Source: Flammeovirgaceae bacterium (GTDB lineage Bacteria; Bacteroidota; Bacteroidia; Cytophagales; Cyclobacteriaceae). Taken from it: 64,000 nt of DNA. The notes under the pieces are model-generated. The model saw only the letters and a program-made list of their open reading frames with translations. It was not told the origin of the DNA and made no database searches. Position numbers and translations under genes: made by a program. This document shows, piece by piece, positions 35,454-44,637 of this stretch. The DNA lies in NCBI GenBank assembly GCA_027487845.1, contig JAIYCV010000026.1:310001-374000 (forward strand), written 5' to 3'. Position 1 is the first letter of the stretch. Each line of letters begins with the position of its first letter.

Positions 35454-36968
35454 TTAAAACCTAATTGCATAAATATACTCTCTTGGATAGTCTTCATAAA
35501 TACCTGAAAAGGTCACTAAGTCACCCGTCTTCTTTTTCTTCAATAGCTCATTGAGTTCTTTGGCAGATTTCACTTCTGCATCATTTACGTGAGTGATGAT
35601 AAAACCTTGTCTCATTTCTGTGTAGCGAGCAATTTTACCATTTTCTAACGACTTTACTTTTACGCCAGTATTAAGTTCTAGTTTTTTTAGTGTTTTGGCA
35701 TCCAAATCCTCCAATTCCATACCTAACGAAGCGACAGCGTCCTTCTCCTCACGCTTAATAGTACCCAATTTGCCATCCTTATTTTTAAGAGTAACCGGTA
35801 AAGTCAGCAGTTTACCTTTTCTGTTGACTACTACGTTTACTTTATCACCTGGTCTTTTACGCCCAATGTACTCAATAAGGGCTGAACTTGATTTAATGTC
35901 AGTTTCATCAAGTTTAACAACTACATCTCCCTTTTCAATGCCTGCGGCTTTGGCGGCACTTTTATCGGCCGCATCGCCAAAGCCATTAACAAAAGCCCCA
36001 TCATTTACCCCTAAATCTTCTCTTTTGGAGACTTCACTCGTTACGTTTTCTATCTGAATGCCCAACCAGCCTCTTTGAACAGTTCCAAAAGCAATTAAAT
36101 CTTCCACTACTTTACTTACTATGTTCGAAGGCACTGCAAATCCATAACCACTATAGGAGCCTGTTGGGCTTGCTATGGCTGTATTTATACCCAGTAGTTC
36201 ACCATTTAAGTTGACAAGCGCGCCCCCGCTATTCCCAGGATTAATTGCGGCATCGGTTTGGATGAACGACTCGATTGCGGTGTTGGGCTGATTTTCTTGT
36301 TGCCCTTGGCTATTGAACAAATTTGGCCTGTTTGAATTTATTATGTTAATGTTTCGTCCTTTCGCGCTGATAATTCCTGCGGTGACAGTGCTATTCAAGT
36401 TGAAGGGATTGCCTACTGCCAACACCCATTCGCCAACCTTTGAATTATCGGAATTAACAAATGAAAGGTAAGGCAATTCTTTCTCATGAATTTTAATCAA
36501 CGCAATATCCGTGTCGGGATCAGTTCCAATAACCTCTGCTTTGAAGGTACGATTATCAGACAAAGTTACTTCTACTATGTCGGCACCTTGCACAACATGA
36601 TTGTTGGTTGCAATGTATCCATCTGCATTAATAATTACACCTGAACCGCTGCTTTGGCTGGGTTGTTTTTGAATTTGATTATTAGGTCCAAAGAAAAACT
36701 GGAACGGATCATTTGGATTGCCTTTAGCTACCGTAGTTTCACTAGACGACTTTATATGAACTACTGCTTTTGTTACCTTTTCGGCAGTTGCAGTAAAATC
36801 AAGACCTACGGGTTGCCCCGCTGAATTTAGCGCTACCGTGCTGGTGGGAACGTTGGAAACGTGCTCAATTTTTACTCCATTATTATCGTTCCCTAACCAG
36901 TTATAAGCGGCAATGGTGCAGGTGCTACCAAGAACCGCAGCTAATAAAAGTTGACCAAACTGTTTCAT
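35454..36968 (-). CDS. Periplasmic serine protease of the HtrA/DegP (Do) family
   Basis: Protease-chaperone of 504 residues. An N-terminal membrane anchor or signal (QLLLAAVLGSTCTIAAY) leads to the trypsin-like domain with His124 (TNNHVV), Asp154 (DTDIALIKI) and Ser247 (GNSGGAL) all intact. Two PDZ domains follow (about 310-400 and 420-500), the first with GWLGIQIENV. It handles misfolded envelope proteins. The small DUF2158-like gene follows 15 bp downstream. The upstream 236-bp spacer (36969-37204) is AT-rich and contains nothing else I recognise. Confidence 0.95.
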   Translation of the reverse strand: MKQFGQLLLAAVLGSTCTIAAYNWLGNDNNGVKIEHVSNVPTSTVALNSAGQPVGLDFTATAEKVTKAVVHIKSSSETTVAKGNPNDPFQFFFGPNNQIQKQPSQSSGSGVIINADGYIATNNHVVQGADIVEVTLSDNRTFKAEVIGTDPDTDIALIKIHEKELPYLSFVNSDNSKVGEWVLAVGNPFNLNSTVTAGIISAKGRNINIINSNRPNLFNSQGQQENQPNTAIESFIQTDAAINPGNSGGALVNLNGELLGINTAIASPTGSYSGYGFAVPSNIVSKVVEDLIAFGTVQRGWLGIQIENVTSEVSKREDLGVNDGAFVNGFGDAADKSAAKAAGIEKGDVVVKLDETDIKSSSALIEYIGRKRPGDKVNVVVNRKGKLLTLPVTLKNKDGKLGTIKREEKDAVASLGMELEDLDAKTLKKLELNTGVKVKSLENGKIARYTEMRQGFIITHVNDAEVKSAKELNELLKKKKTGDLVTFSGIYEDYPREYIYAIRF

Positions 36969-37204
36969 TTTTTTTAAATTTAAGTTTTACGAATAATTTT
37001 TAGCCTAACAAAAGTTGTACCGACAGCATTAACACTGACAAATTGTTCACACAGTTAAATCGCTACCTGAAAAACTTACCTAAGCTTGTTTGTGGGAGAA
37101 TAGATGTTAGATGTCCTAAAAAAGTTGTCATCTTTTTAACTTGTTCCTTCATCACGCCAACGCCACTTTTTTTATTAGAATACTAATACGTTGGATTTCA
37201 ATAA

Positions 37205-37825
37205 TTAGTTCTTTACAAGTTCACCATTCTTATAGGTGTACTCAATGGTTTTGTTTCCGTTTTGATCATACCACTTCGAAACACCTTCACGGGTTCCATT
37301 TACGTAGTTCCCTTCTTCCATTAGCTTCCCATTGTCATAATACAATTTAACAGATCCCTCTAGTTTGTCGTTTTGGTAGAAACGTTCTTCTTTTAAAGTG
37401 GTGTAATTGTATTCCATATAGGGGCCATGGCGGAGGTTATTTCGATACAATACTTTTTTTGTAAACTGGCCAGTACTGTTTAACTCGATTAGCCAGCCTT
37501 CCTTTTTTCCATTTACATAAGAGGTTATCTTTTTTGCCGAACCATTGGTGTTAAACTCAACCCAAGAACCAACTTTCTTACCATTCATAAGTGTTCCTTG
37601 AACGATGATGTTGCCTTGGTTATCAGTAACTGTAACATTTTCGAGCCCATCATTGCCTTCGTATTTTTGTCTTACCGCACCAGGAGGCAGATCGAGTGAG
37701 ATGGTATCAGCAACGGCTACAGTAGGTTGGGGTTTAGATTCATTTCGGGTTTCGTTCGAGTTTGTTTCTGGACTTGAACAAGAAAGCAAGATTCCAAAAA
37801 TTGTTACCGCAAAAAATTTGTTCAT
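37205..37825 (-). CDS. MORN-repeat (YwqK-type) lipoprotein
   Basis: Lipoprotein of 206 residues: signal with lipobox LLSC (Cys16), a low-complexity Asn/Thr/Glu linker, then about five MORN-like repeats of the form GKKVGSWVEFNTNGSAKKI and KLEGSVKLYYDNGKLMEEG. Proteins of this sort are often labelled YwqK-family antitoxins in databases because of a few tested members; nothing here supports a toxin partner. It is more likely an envelope protein. A good -7 box lies just upstream. Confidence 0.85.
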   Translation of the reverse strand: MNKFFAVTIFGILLSCSSPETNSNETRNESKPQPTVAVADTISLDLPPGAVRQKYEGNDGLENVTVTDNQGNIIVQGTLMNGKKVGSWVEFNTNGSAKKITSYVNGKKEGWLIELNSTGQFTKKVLYRNNLRHGPYMEYNYTTLKEERFYQNDKLEGSVKLYYDNGKLMEEGNYVNGTREGVSKWYDQNGNKTIEYTYKNGELVKN

Positions 37826-37848
37826 AATTTAAAAGGATCATTATCGCC

Positions 37849-37880
37849 CAAATATATTAAGTAACTTTACTTCAAATCAA
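37849..37880 (-). promoter_or_regulatory. Candidate promoter of the MORN lipoprotein gene
   Basis: On the minus strand the -7 box TATATTTG (37849-37856) is perfect. TTG elements sit 16 bp (TTTG, 37873-37876) and 21 bp (TTG, 37878-37880) upstream. The predicted leader is about 17 nt. This is the most complete Bacteroidota-type promoter seen in the window. Confidence 0.6.
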
Positions 37881-37902
37881 TACTTTACGATAACAAAATT
37901 TA

Positions 37903-39078
37903 ATGAATCTAGCTGCCTCCATTGTATTAAAAAAAGATCGTGAACATTCTATAAAACGCTTTCACCCCTGGGTATTTTCTGGCGCTATCCATGCCATGGA
38001 GGGTAATCCCAGTCAAGGCGATTGGGTTGAGGTAAAAGATTTTAATAAAAAAACGCTGGGCTACGGTCACTACCAGAAAGGAACGATCACCGTAAGGCTG
38101 CTCTCGTTTTCCGTTGAAAAGCCAACGCCAGAAATCTATCATACAAAAATTAAGAAGGCCTATCAATTACGATTGGACGCGGGGGTCATCTCACAGCAAA
38201 CAAATTGCTATAGGTTGACACATGGTGAAGCGGATAGTTTGCCCGGATTGATAATTGATGTTTACAATGGAGTCGCCATTATTCAGGCACATAGCGATGG
38301 CATGCACAACGATCGACACATCATTACTTCTGCATTGAAAGAACTATTGGGCGATCAACTGCAAGCAGTGTTTTATAAAAGTCATTCGTCCCTTTCGGGG
38401 AAAGTTGAGTCCGAATATCTGTTTGGTATGGCTGCGCTGCCTCATTTAACAACCGAGCATGGCAACAAATTTTTTGTAGATTGGGAAGAAGGTCAGAAAA
38501 CAGGATTTTTTCTGGATCAGCGTGAGAACAGAAAGTTATTGGGTGAGTATTCTAAAGATAGAATTGTACTCAATACATTTTGCTATACCGGAGGTTTTTC
38601 GGTGTATGCCCTACAAGCAGGAGCAGGCCTTGTGCATTCTGTTGATTCATCCGCTAAAGCGATTGAGTTAACGAGAAAGAACATCGAACATAATGGGTTT
38701 GACAATTCTGTTCACCAAAGTTTTGCCATTGATACATTTGAATTCTTGAAAGACAAAAAAGATCAATACGATTTGATAATCCTTGATCCTCCCGCATTTG
38801 CGAAACATAAAGATGCCAAGCACCAGGCTATGAAAGGCTACCAGCGATTGAATACAGAGGCGTTTCGAGCAATTAAGCCCAATGGTATCGTATTCACTTT
38901 TTCATGCAGCCAGGTGGTGGACAGACAATTATTTTATGATACAGTCGTTTCAGCAGCCATTCAGTCTGGCCGAGAAATAAAAGTGTTACATCATCTTTCT
39001 CAACCTGCCGATCATCCTGTTTCAATTTACCATCCGGAAGGAGAATATTTGAAAGGACTTGTATTGTATGTTCATTAA
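37903..39078 (+). CDS. Class I SAM-dependent rRNA methyltransferase, RlmI/RlmK type
   Basis: Protein of 391 residues with an N-terminal PUA domain (HPWVFSGAI) and a C-terminal Rossmann methyltransferase. SAM motif I is FCYTGGFSVYALQAGA, the catalytic-loop motif is ILDPPAFAKHK, and FSCSQVV carries the conserved cysteine region. Members methylate cytosine C5 of 23S rRNA; RlmI of E. coli is the closest named type, but position specificity is not provable here. The DinB-like gene follows 21 bp downstream and is probably co-transcribed. Confidence 0.92.
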   Translation: MNLAASIVLKKDREHSIKRFHPWVFSGAIHAMEGNPSQGDWVEVKDFNKKTLGYGHYQKGTITVRLLSFSVEKPTPEIYHTKIKKAYQLRLDAGVISQQTNCYRLTHGEADSLPGLIIDVYNGVAIIQAHSDGMHNDRHIITSALKELLGDQLQAVFYKSHSSLSGKVESEYLFGMAALPHLTTEHGNKFFVDWEEGQKTGFFLDQRENRKLLGEYSKDRIVLNTFCYTGGFSVYALQAGAGLVHSVDSSAKAIELTRKNIEHNGFDNSVHQSFAIDTFEFLKDKKDQYDLIILDPPAFAKHKDAKHQAMKGYQRLNTEAFRAIKPNGIVFTFSCSQVVDRQLFYDTVVSAAIQSGREIKVLHHLSQPADHPVSIYHPEGEYLKGLVLYVH

Positions 39079-39099
39079 AAAAACCTTTCTTCTATTATA

Positions 39100-39624
39100 A
39101 TGAATCCAAGATTAAATAAACTTTTTGTTTTGCTAGAGGAAGACAGGATCTCCCTATTACAGCAAGTAGGAAGACTTTCGCAAGAGCAATTCCAAAATAA
39201 AGTAAATGGCAAATGGTCTATCCAACAAATTCTTTCTCACTTAATGACGGCTGAGAAATTGTCGTTGCAATACTTAAATAAAAAAGTGCAAGGGATAAAT
39301 CAGGCAGAGAATACCGGACTGATTGAAGAGTTGAAAATGATAGCATTAAAGTTATCGCAGCGACTACCTTTTAAATTCAGGGCACCAAAAGGGCTCCACG
39401 AAATAACACCCACGCTGGATTTAGAACAATTAGAATTGCAATGGGGGCAAGAAAGGCAAGAGTTGAAAAAATTTCTGGAACAGATTAAAGACGATCAGAT
39501 CAATAAGAAGATTTATCGACATGTGAGAGTCGGCTTACTTAACATTCAACAGACCTTGACCTTTTTTAGGGAACATCATATTCACCATTTACCGCAGATC
39601 AAAAAGTTAATGCAACTCAACTAA
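39100..39624 (+). CDS. DinB-like four-helix-bundle protein
   Basis: Protein of 174 residues of the DinB/YfiT superfamily: helix 2 with WSIQQILSHLMTAE gives the first metal-ligand histidine, and FREHHIHHLPQI in the last helix provides the other two. These proteins are typically Zn- or Ni-binding thiol-dependent enzymes (bacillithiol or mycothiol transferases) or proteins of unknown role. It lies 21 bp after the methyltransferase gene. Confidence 0.88.
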   Translation: MNPRLNKLFVLLEEDRISLLQQVGRLSQEQFQNKVNGKWSIQQILSHLMTAEKLSLQYLNKKVQGINQAENTGLIEELKMIALKLSQRLPFKFRAPKGLHEITPTLDLEQLELQWGQERQELKKFLEQIKDDQINKKIYRHVRVGLLNIQQTLTFFREHHIHHLPQIKKLMQLN

Positions 39625-39673
39625 TTGTTTTTACTTTGCGCTCGCAATTGAAAAATCTATCCATACATCATCT

Positions 39674-42202
39674 ATGAAGTTAACTTCGTTCGCTGCTCTT
39701 TTACTAATTTCTTTTATTGGTTTTGGTCAATCAAAAATAAAAAGCCCATCAGAATTTTTGGGTTATGAATTAGGCGACCAATTTACCCGTCATCACCGTG
39801 TGGTAGAATACTTTAATTATATTGATGAACAATCGCCAACTGTAAAAGTGCAGCAATATGGAGAAACATATGAGCGCAGGCCGTTGATTTACGCAATCAT
39901 TGCGTCCGCAGAAAACTTTCAAAACTTAGAACAAATCCGGCAAGATAATTTGAAGAGAGCAGGAGTGATAGAAGGAACGCCATCTACAAAAGTTGCCATT
40001 GTCTGGTTAAGCTATAACGTGCATGGCAACGAAGCCAACTCGACTGAAACATCGATGAAGACCTTATACGAGTTGATCAATCCGGATAATGCGAAAACCA
40101 AAGAGTGGTTGAAAAATACCGTGGTTATTTTAGATCCTTGCATCAATCCAGATGGCCGCGACCGCTTCGCCAATTTCTTCAATCAATATGGCAACAACCC
40201 ACCCAACCCCGACCCACAAGCTCGGGAGCACAAAGAAATTTGGCCAGGAGGCAGAGCCAATCATTACCTTTTTGACTTAAACCGCGATTGGGCCTGGGAA
40301 ACCCAGAAGGAATCACAAGCAAGAATTAAAGTCTACAACCAATGGCTACCCCATGTGCATGTTGATTTCCACGAACAGGGTTACAATACTCCTTATTATT
40401 TTGCTCCCGCTGCAGAACCATATCACGAAGTCATCAGTAATTGGCAGCGTGAGTTCCAAACGATCATTGGAAGAAATAATGCTAAGTATTTTGATGAGCA
40501 GGGTTGGCTTTATTTTACCAAAGAGCGCTTCGACCTTTTCTATCCCAGTTATGGTGATACCTACCCGACCTATTCAGGAGCAATTGGCATGACCTTCGAG
40601 CAAGGCGGGATTGGATCGGGATTGAATGTTACAACAGCCGAAGGCGATCCCATGACGTTGAAAGATCGCATTGCCCATCACTTTACCACAGGCATGTCAA
40701 CCATCGAGGCCTCATCCATAAATGCTGCAAAGCTTGTTGATGAGTTTGAAAAATTTAATAAAGAAAACAGTAACAATTCAAGTTCTCCGTACAAGACGTA
40801 TGTTATTAAGGCAGACAACAACTTGGATAAGTTAGCGAAGATAACTGCCTGGATGGATACCCACAGCATTCAATATGGCCACGCGGCATTGTCACGGCCA
40901 GTAAAAGGTTTTGATTATCAAACTCAATCACAAAATAATTTCACATTGTCCACAGAGGATATTCTTGTTAATATCCATCAGCCAAAGGGAAGATTTATTA
41001 CAACTGTTTTCGAGCCAACCTCCAAACTTGTAGACTCGGCAACGTACGATATTACCGCGTGGAATTTAATGTATGCCTATGACTTGAAAGCGTTTGCCTT
41101 GACCGAAAAAATAATCGTAGCAAAAGCCTATCAATCAAAGACAAGTCAGACATCGACAATTCTTTCTAAGCCCTATGCTTATATTTTTTCGTACAAAAGC
41201 TTAACGGATGTGGAGTTTTTAGCTGCCCTTATAAAAAAAGGAGTTAAAGTTAGGTATGCTGCAAAGTCATTTACCCTAAACTCACAAACCTTCGATCCGG
41301 GCACGTTGATTATTACTAGGAGAAATAATGAAGGTATTGCGGATTTTGACAACACAGTTCAGGCCACAGCAAAATCTTTTGCCAGAAATATAAACACAAC
41401 TACAACTGGTTTTGCCGATAAGGGTGCGGATTTCGGTTCAGGCGATGTTAGTTTCATCAAACCACCAAAAATAGCTTTGCTCGGTGGCGATCAAACCTCA
41501 TCGTTAAGCCATGGTTCGCTTTGGCATTTCTTTGAGCAGCAAATTCATTATCCTGTTTCTGTAATTGGTACCGACTATTTTAAAAGCATTGATTTATGGA
41601 AGTATACCGTATTGGTAGTGCCCGATGGTAACTATAAAATTTTAGATGAGGGAACGCTAGATATGATTCAGCGTTGGGTGAGCGATGGTGGTAAATTGAT
41701 TGTTCTCGCAGGTGGGCTCAACTCGATCGCTGATAAAAAAGGTTTTGCACTGAAAGAATATGCAACTGATGACAAGAAAAAAGATGCTGAGAAAAAAGAC
41801 AAGGAGGCGAAAGAAAAAGAAGGTCTCATGAAATATGGAGAAGCCGAACGAAAAGAGCTTTCTAAAAATATTTATGGCGCGATATACAAAGTTGCGTTAG
41901 ATAAAACTCATCCGCTTGCTTTTGGCTTGGGCGATTATTATTTCTCGCTTAAGACAAACGAACTTCATTATGATTTTTTAGAAACAGGCTGGAACGTGGG
42001 CACTATAAAAGGAAAAACAAAGCCACTCATCGGTTTTGCAGGTTACAAGATTAATAAGAAATTGGAGAATACACTTTCCTTTGGTGTGGAAGATAAAGGC
42101 AAGGGACAAATTATTTATTTTACAGATGACCTGTTGTTTAGGAGCTTCTGGGAAAACGGAAAATTACTTTTTTCTAACGCAGTTTTTTTGGTTGGGCAGT
42201 AA
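39674..42202 (+). CDS. Secreted M14 family zinc carboxypeptidase-like protein
   Basis: Protein of 842 residues with a signal peptide (TSFAALLLISFIGFG) and an M14 domain (about 30-340). The zinc ligands are His117 and Glu120 (VHGNEANST) and His233 (VDFHEQG), and the catalytic glutamate is Glu309 (MTFEQGG); CINPDGRDRF and FDLNRDWAW complete the pattern. The C-terminal half contains a glutamine-amidotransferase-like fold region (LALLGGD..., VLVVPDGNYKIL) common in this Bacteroidota subfamily. A Lys/Glu-rich insertion (about 690-725) is probably a flexible loop. The enzyme should digest peptides outside the cytoplasm. Confidence 0.92.
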   Translation: MKLTSFAALLLISFIGFGQSKIKSPSEFLGYELGDQFTRHHRVVEYFNYIDEQSPTVKVQQYGETYERRPLIYAIIASAENFQNLEQIRQDNLKRAGVIEGTPSTKVAIVWLSYNVHGNEANSTETSMKTLYELINPDNAKTKEWLKNTVVILDPCINPDGRDRFANFFNQYGNNPPNPDPQAREHKEIWPGGRANHYLFDLNRDWAWETQKESQARIKVYNQWLPHVHVDFHEQGYNTPYYFAPAAEPYHEVISNWQREFQTIIGRNNAKYFDEQGWLYFTKERFDLFYPSYGDTYPTYSGAIGMTFEQGGIGSGLNVTTAEGDPMTLKDRIAHHFTTGMSTIEASSINAAKLVDEFEKFNKENSNNSSSPYKTYVIKADNNLDKLAKITAWMDTHSIQYGHAALSRPVKGFDYQTQSQNNFTLSTEDILVNIHQPKGRFITTVFEPTSKLVDSATYDITAWNLMYAYDLKAFALTEKIIVAKAYQSKTSQTSTILSKPYAYIFSYKSLTDVEFLAALIKKGVKVRYAAKSFTLNSQTFDPGTLIITRRNNEGIADFDNTVQATAKSFARNINTTTTGFADKGADFGSGDVSFIKPPKIALLGGDQTSSLSHGSLWHFFEQQIHYPVSVIGTDYFKSIDLWKYTVLVVPDGNYKILDEGTLDMIQRWVSDGGKLIVLAGGLNSIADKKGFALKEYATDDKKKDAEKKDKEAKEKEGLMKYGEAERKELSKNIYGAIYKVALDKTHPLAFGLGDYYFSLKTNELHYDFLETGWNVGTIKGKTKPLIGFAGYKINKKLENTLSFGVEDKGKGQIIYFTDDLLFRSFWENGKLLFSNAVFLVGQ

Positions 42203-42235
42203 ATCAGGTTATATACTAGCCTGACAATATCGATG

Positions 42236-42538
42236 TTAGTGGATGATAACTATTTTGGAGAAATTATACAAAACATCGGGGCAAAAATCAAGTGGTCCTG
42301 CTTTTTTGCTTCCATCAACATTTATGATTTCTGCGAGGGAGTCCCAGTAAAGGGTTCTTCCGTCTGTTTTTACAGTAAGAAATATTTCTGGTTGAAAGAG
42401 TTTACTAAATACAGACTTTTTGTTGAGTTCTCTTGCGAGAAACCTCTTAAAATCAATTGTTGTCACTTCTCCGTTTGTCCACTCTAGCGTAACAGAAAAG
42501 GGGTGTATTTCAATAATTGATTTTACTCTCGGGTTCAT
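42236..42538 (-). CDS. DUF2442 protein
   Basis: Protein of 100 residues with the DUF2442 pattern: PFSVTLEWTNGEVTTIDFKRFLARE, then EIFLTVKTDGRTLYWD. Its ATG overlaps the stop of the DUF4160 gene by 4 bp, so the two are translated together. The DUF4160-DUF2442 pair recurs in many genomes and behaves like a mobile two-gene module. It is proposed to be toxin-antitoxin-like, but no activity is established. It carries a short C-terminal extension (GPLDFCPDVLYNFSKIVIIH). Confidence 0.88.
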   Translation of the reverse strand: MNPRVKSIIEIHPFSVTLEWTNGEVTTIDFKRFLARELNKKSVFSKLFQPEIFLTVKTDGRTLYWDSLAEIINVDGSKKAGPLDFCPDVLYNFSKIVIIH

Positions 42539-42798
42539 TCCAATGGTTTTATTTTTCTTAGCGTACCGAAATCTTTTTGGGTCTCTTCATAATTACTTTT
42601 CAATTCATCTCGATGCAGTTCAACCCATGCTTGTACTAGCCGTGTTTGCTTATTAGGTAGACTTCCAACTAATATATTACCTGTTTCAATTTCAATCTGC
42701 GCTTCCTCATCTTGATAAACCGCATGAAAATGAGGTGGCAAATGGTCTTTAAAATACATGTAGATAATTATTCCAAAAAATCTCGATAGCTCAGGCAT
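42535..42798 (-). CDS. DUF4160 protein
   Basis: Protein of 87 residues beginning MPELSRFFGIIIYMYFKDHL, a near-perfect DUF4160 signature, followed by PPHFHAVYQDEEAQIEIETG and VQAWVELHRDEL. The histidine-rich PPHFHA could bind metal. A second ATG three codons upstream exists, but family members start at MPE. It is the first gene of a two-gene module with the DUF2442 gene (4-bp overlap). The function is unknown; it is treated as part of a putative toxin-antitoxin-like pair. Confidence 0.9.
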   Translation of the reverse strand: MPELSRFFGIIIYMYFKDHLPPHFHAVYQDEEAQIEIETGNILVGSLPNKQTRLVQAWVELHRDELKSNYEETQKDFGTLRKIKPLE

Positions 42799-42896
42799 GA
42801 TTTGCATTTCTGATCACGAATATAATGAATATCCAATAATTTTTTTATTTGTGAGTTGAAGAATATCCCCTTGGAGTCTCTTGAATTAGTTTTCTC

Positions 42897-43529
42897 TCAA
42901 CTAAACAAATTGTTAAGCTCTAGTTCAACCTTGCTAACAATGTGCGCAAAGTCCTCAGTTCTTTTTACAAAGTCCAAATCATTTACATCAATGATCAGCA
43001 ATTTGCCCAATTTGTAATTGCTGATCCATTTTTCATAATGGTCGTTTAGATTTCGTAGATATTCAAGTTTAATATTGAACTCGAAATCGCGATTTCGCTT
43101 TTGAATTTGTTGTACTAACTTCGGAATATCTGCCTTCAGATAAATCAATAAATCGGGAGGCTTCACGAAGCCCAACATGGAATGAAAAATGTCCAAGTAG
43201 CATTGATAATCTTTTTCGCTCATGTGGCCACTTGACCTTAGATTATCAGCAAAGATGTAGGCGTCTTCGTAGATTGTGCGATCTTGAATAATTGTCTGCT
43301 CCCCCAGTCTAATTTTAGTTGCTTGTGTGAAGCGGCTATTGAGAAAATATATTTGAAGGTGGAACGCCCACCGCGGCATGTCGCTATAAAAATCTTTTAA
43401 GTAAGGATTATGCGCCACGGATTCATAAAGCGGAGCCCAGCGATAATGCTTTGCCAGCTTTTCAGCCAACGTAGTTTTGCCTGAGCCTATGTTGCCCGCA
43501 ATAGCGATGTGTTTGGGGTATTCTTTCAC
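42897..43529 (-). CDS. Deoxynucleoside kinase
   Basis: Nucleoside salvage enzyme of 210 residues (dNK/dGK/dCK family). The P-loop GNIGSGKT is at 12-19, the ERS-like catalytic motif is QDRTIYEDAYIF, and the LID region RNRDFEFNI carries the arginines. It phosphorylates one or more deoxynucleosides; specificity is not readable. The start is GTG (43527-43529), as no ATG precedes the P-loop. A perfect -7 box TACCTTTG sits 14 bp upstream. It diverges from gldB. Confidence 0.92.
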   Translation of the reverse strand: MKEYPKHIAIAGNIGSGKTTLAEKLAKHYRWAPLYESVAHNPYLKDFYSDMPRWAFHLQIYFLNSRFTQATKIRLGEQTIIQDRTIYEDAYIFADNLRSSGHMSEKDYQCYLDIFHSMLGFVKPPDLLIYLKADIPKLVQQIQKRNRDFEFNIKLEYLRNLNDHYEKWISNYKLGKLLIIDVNDLDFVKRTEDFAHIVSKVELELNNLFS

Positions 43530-43543
43530 CGAAATAATTTGTG

Positions 43544-43551
43544 CAAAGGTA
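43544..43551 (-). promoter_or_regulatory. Candidate -7 promoter box of the deoxynucleoside kinase gene (TACCTTTG)
   Basis: Perfect TAnnTTTG followed by CA on the minus strand, 14 bp before the GTG start. The leader would be about 8 nt. The -33 element is weak. Confidence 0.55.
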
Positions 43552-43616
43552 TGGTTTTAGTGCAGTTTGAAATCTTATAGCACGGTTTTCACCAAAAAAA
43601 CTATGACATTTGTAGA

Positions 43617-44630
43617 ATGAAAAGGTCGCTCTCTGTTTTCCTCCTTTTGCTCGGTACGTTAGTTTCCTGCTCTAAAAAAGATCAGGAAAAATGTGCATTC
43701 GTTCCTGACACGAAAGGGATCGTCATAGATTTAAAAATCGAAGCCTTAGAAGATTCTTTGCCATCCATCACTTCTAAGCAACAATTAGTAGATTTCTTTG
43801 CGCGGCATCCGGTGGTGAGAGATCACTTTTTTGGAAGAGACCTATATCCCAATGATTCGATTTTTGTTAATGAAATGTACAATCGATTTATCAATCCTCA
43901 TTTGGACACGTTGCTTATGGAGACTCATCGGGTATTTGGCGATCTTTCTGAATTAAAGAAGAATTTTACCGAAGCATTCACCAACATAAAATACTACTAT
44001 CCTCAGTTTAGAGCTCCTAAAGTTCAAACAATTATAAGTGGGTTTCAGACCGACCTAATGGTGAGCGATACACTCATTATTGTTGGCTTAGATTATTATC
44101 TCGGCAAGGGTGCAAAGTACAAGCCCCAATTGTATGATTACCTTTTGAGAAGGTATACCAAGGATTTTATTGTGCCCTCTGTTATGTTGCTTTACGCGAT
44201 TGACAATAAAACAAACAAAACAAACCTGGCCGATCAGACCGTATTGGCTGACATGATCGCTTACGGCAAAGCATATTATTTCGCTAAAAGAATGCTCCCT
44301 TGTTTAGCAGATAGCATTTTGATGGGATATAAAGCGGATGAGATGAAAGGTTCGATGGATAATGAGGATAAAATCTATATTAGGTTAGTTGAGAATGAAG
44401 TCCTTTATTCTACAAGCCATAAAATAAAAGAAAAATATATTTCAGAACGCCCTAAAACATTGGAGATTGGTGAGAAATGCCCTGGACGAATTGGAACCTG
44501 GATCGGCTGGCGAATCATCGAAAGCTACTCAGAGAAACATCCTGACGTTGCTCTTCCTCAAATTATGGCCTTGCCTGATCCGGAAAAAATTTTCAAAGAA
44601 GCGAAGTACCGCCCCCAAGGCAATCGATGA
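43617..44630 (+). CDS. gldB: Gliding motility lipoprotein GldB
   Basis: Lipoprotein of 337 residues: lipobox LVSC with Cys18, then a predicted metallopeptidase-like helical domain. Diagnostic GldB stretches are present: FTNIKYYYPQFRAPKV, IISGFQTDLMVSDT, IVGLDYYLG, ENEVLYSTSHKIKEKYI and GTWIGWRIIESY. GldB is required for gliding in Flavobacterium and is conserved in gliding and non-gliding Bacteroidota, where it is linked to the type IX secretion and gliding machinery. The other gld genes are not in this window. It is divergent from the deoxynucleoside kinase gene and convergent with the M24 peptidase gene (7 bp apart). Confidence 0.92.
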   Translation: MKRSLSVFLLLLGTLVSCSKKDQEKCAFVPDTKGIVIDLKIEALEDSLPSITSKQQLVDFFARHPVVRDHFFGRDLYPNDSIFVNEMYNRFINPHLDTLLMETHRVFGDLSELKKNFTEAFTNIKYYYPQFRAPKVQTIISGFQTDLMVSDTLIIVGLDYYLGKGAKYKPQLYDYLLRRYTKDFIVPSVMLLYAIDNKTNKTNLADQTVLADMIAYGKAYYFAKRMLPCLADSILMGYKADEMKGSMDNEDKIYIRLVENEVLYSTSHKIKEKYISERPKTLEIGEKCPGRIGTWIGWRIIESYSEKHPDVALPQIMALPDPEKIFKEAKYRPQGNR

Positions 44631-44637
44631 TATTGGG

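Noticed and set aside
37205-37825. MORN lipoprotein as an antitoxin
   Set aside because: The YwqK-type database label is often transferred by similarity; no toxin gene is adjacent and the protein carries a lipoprotein signal.
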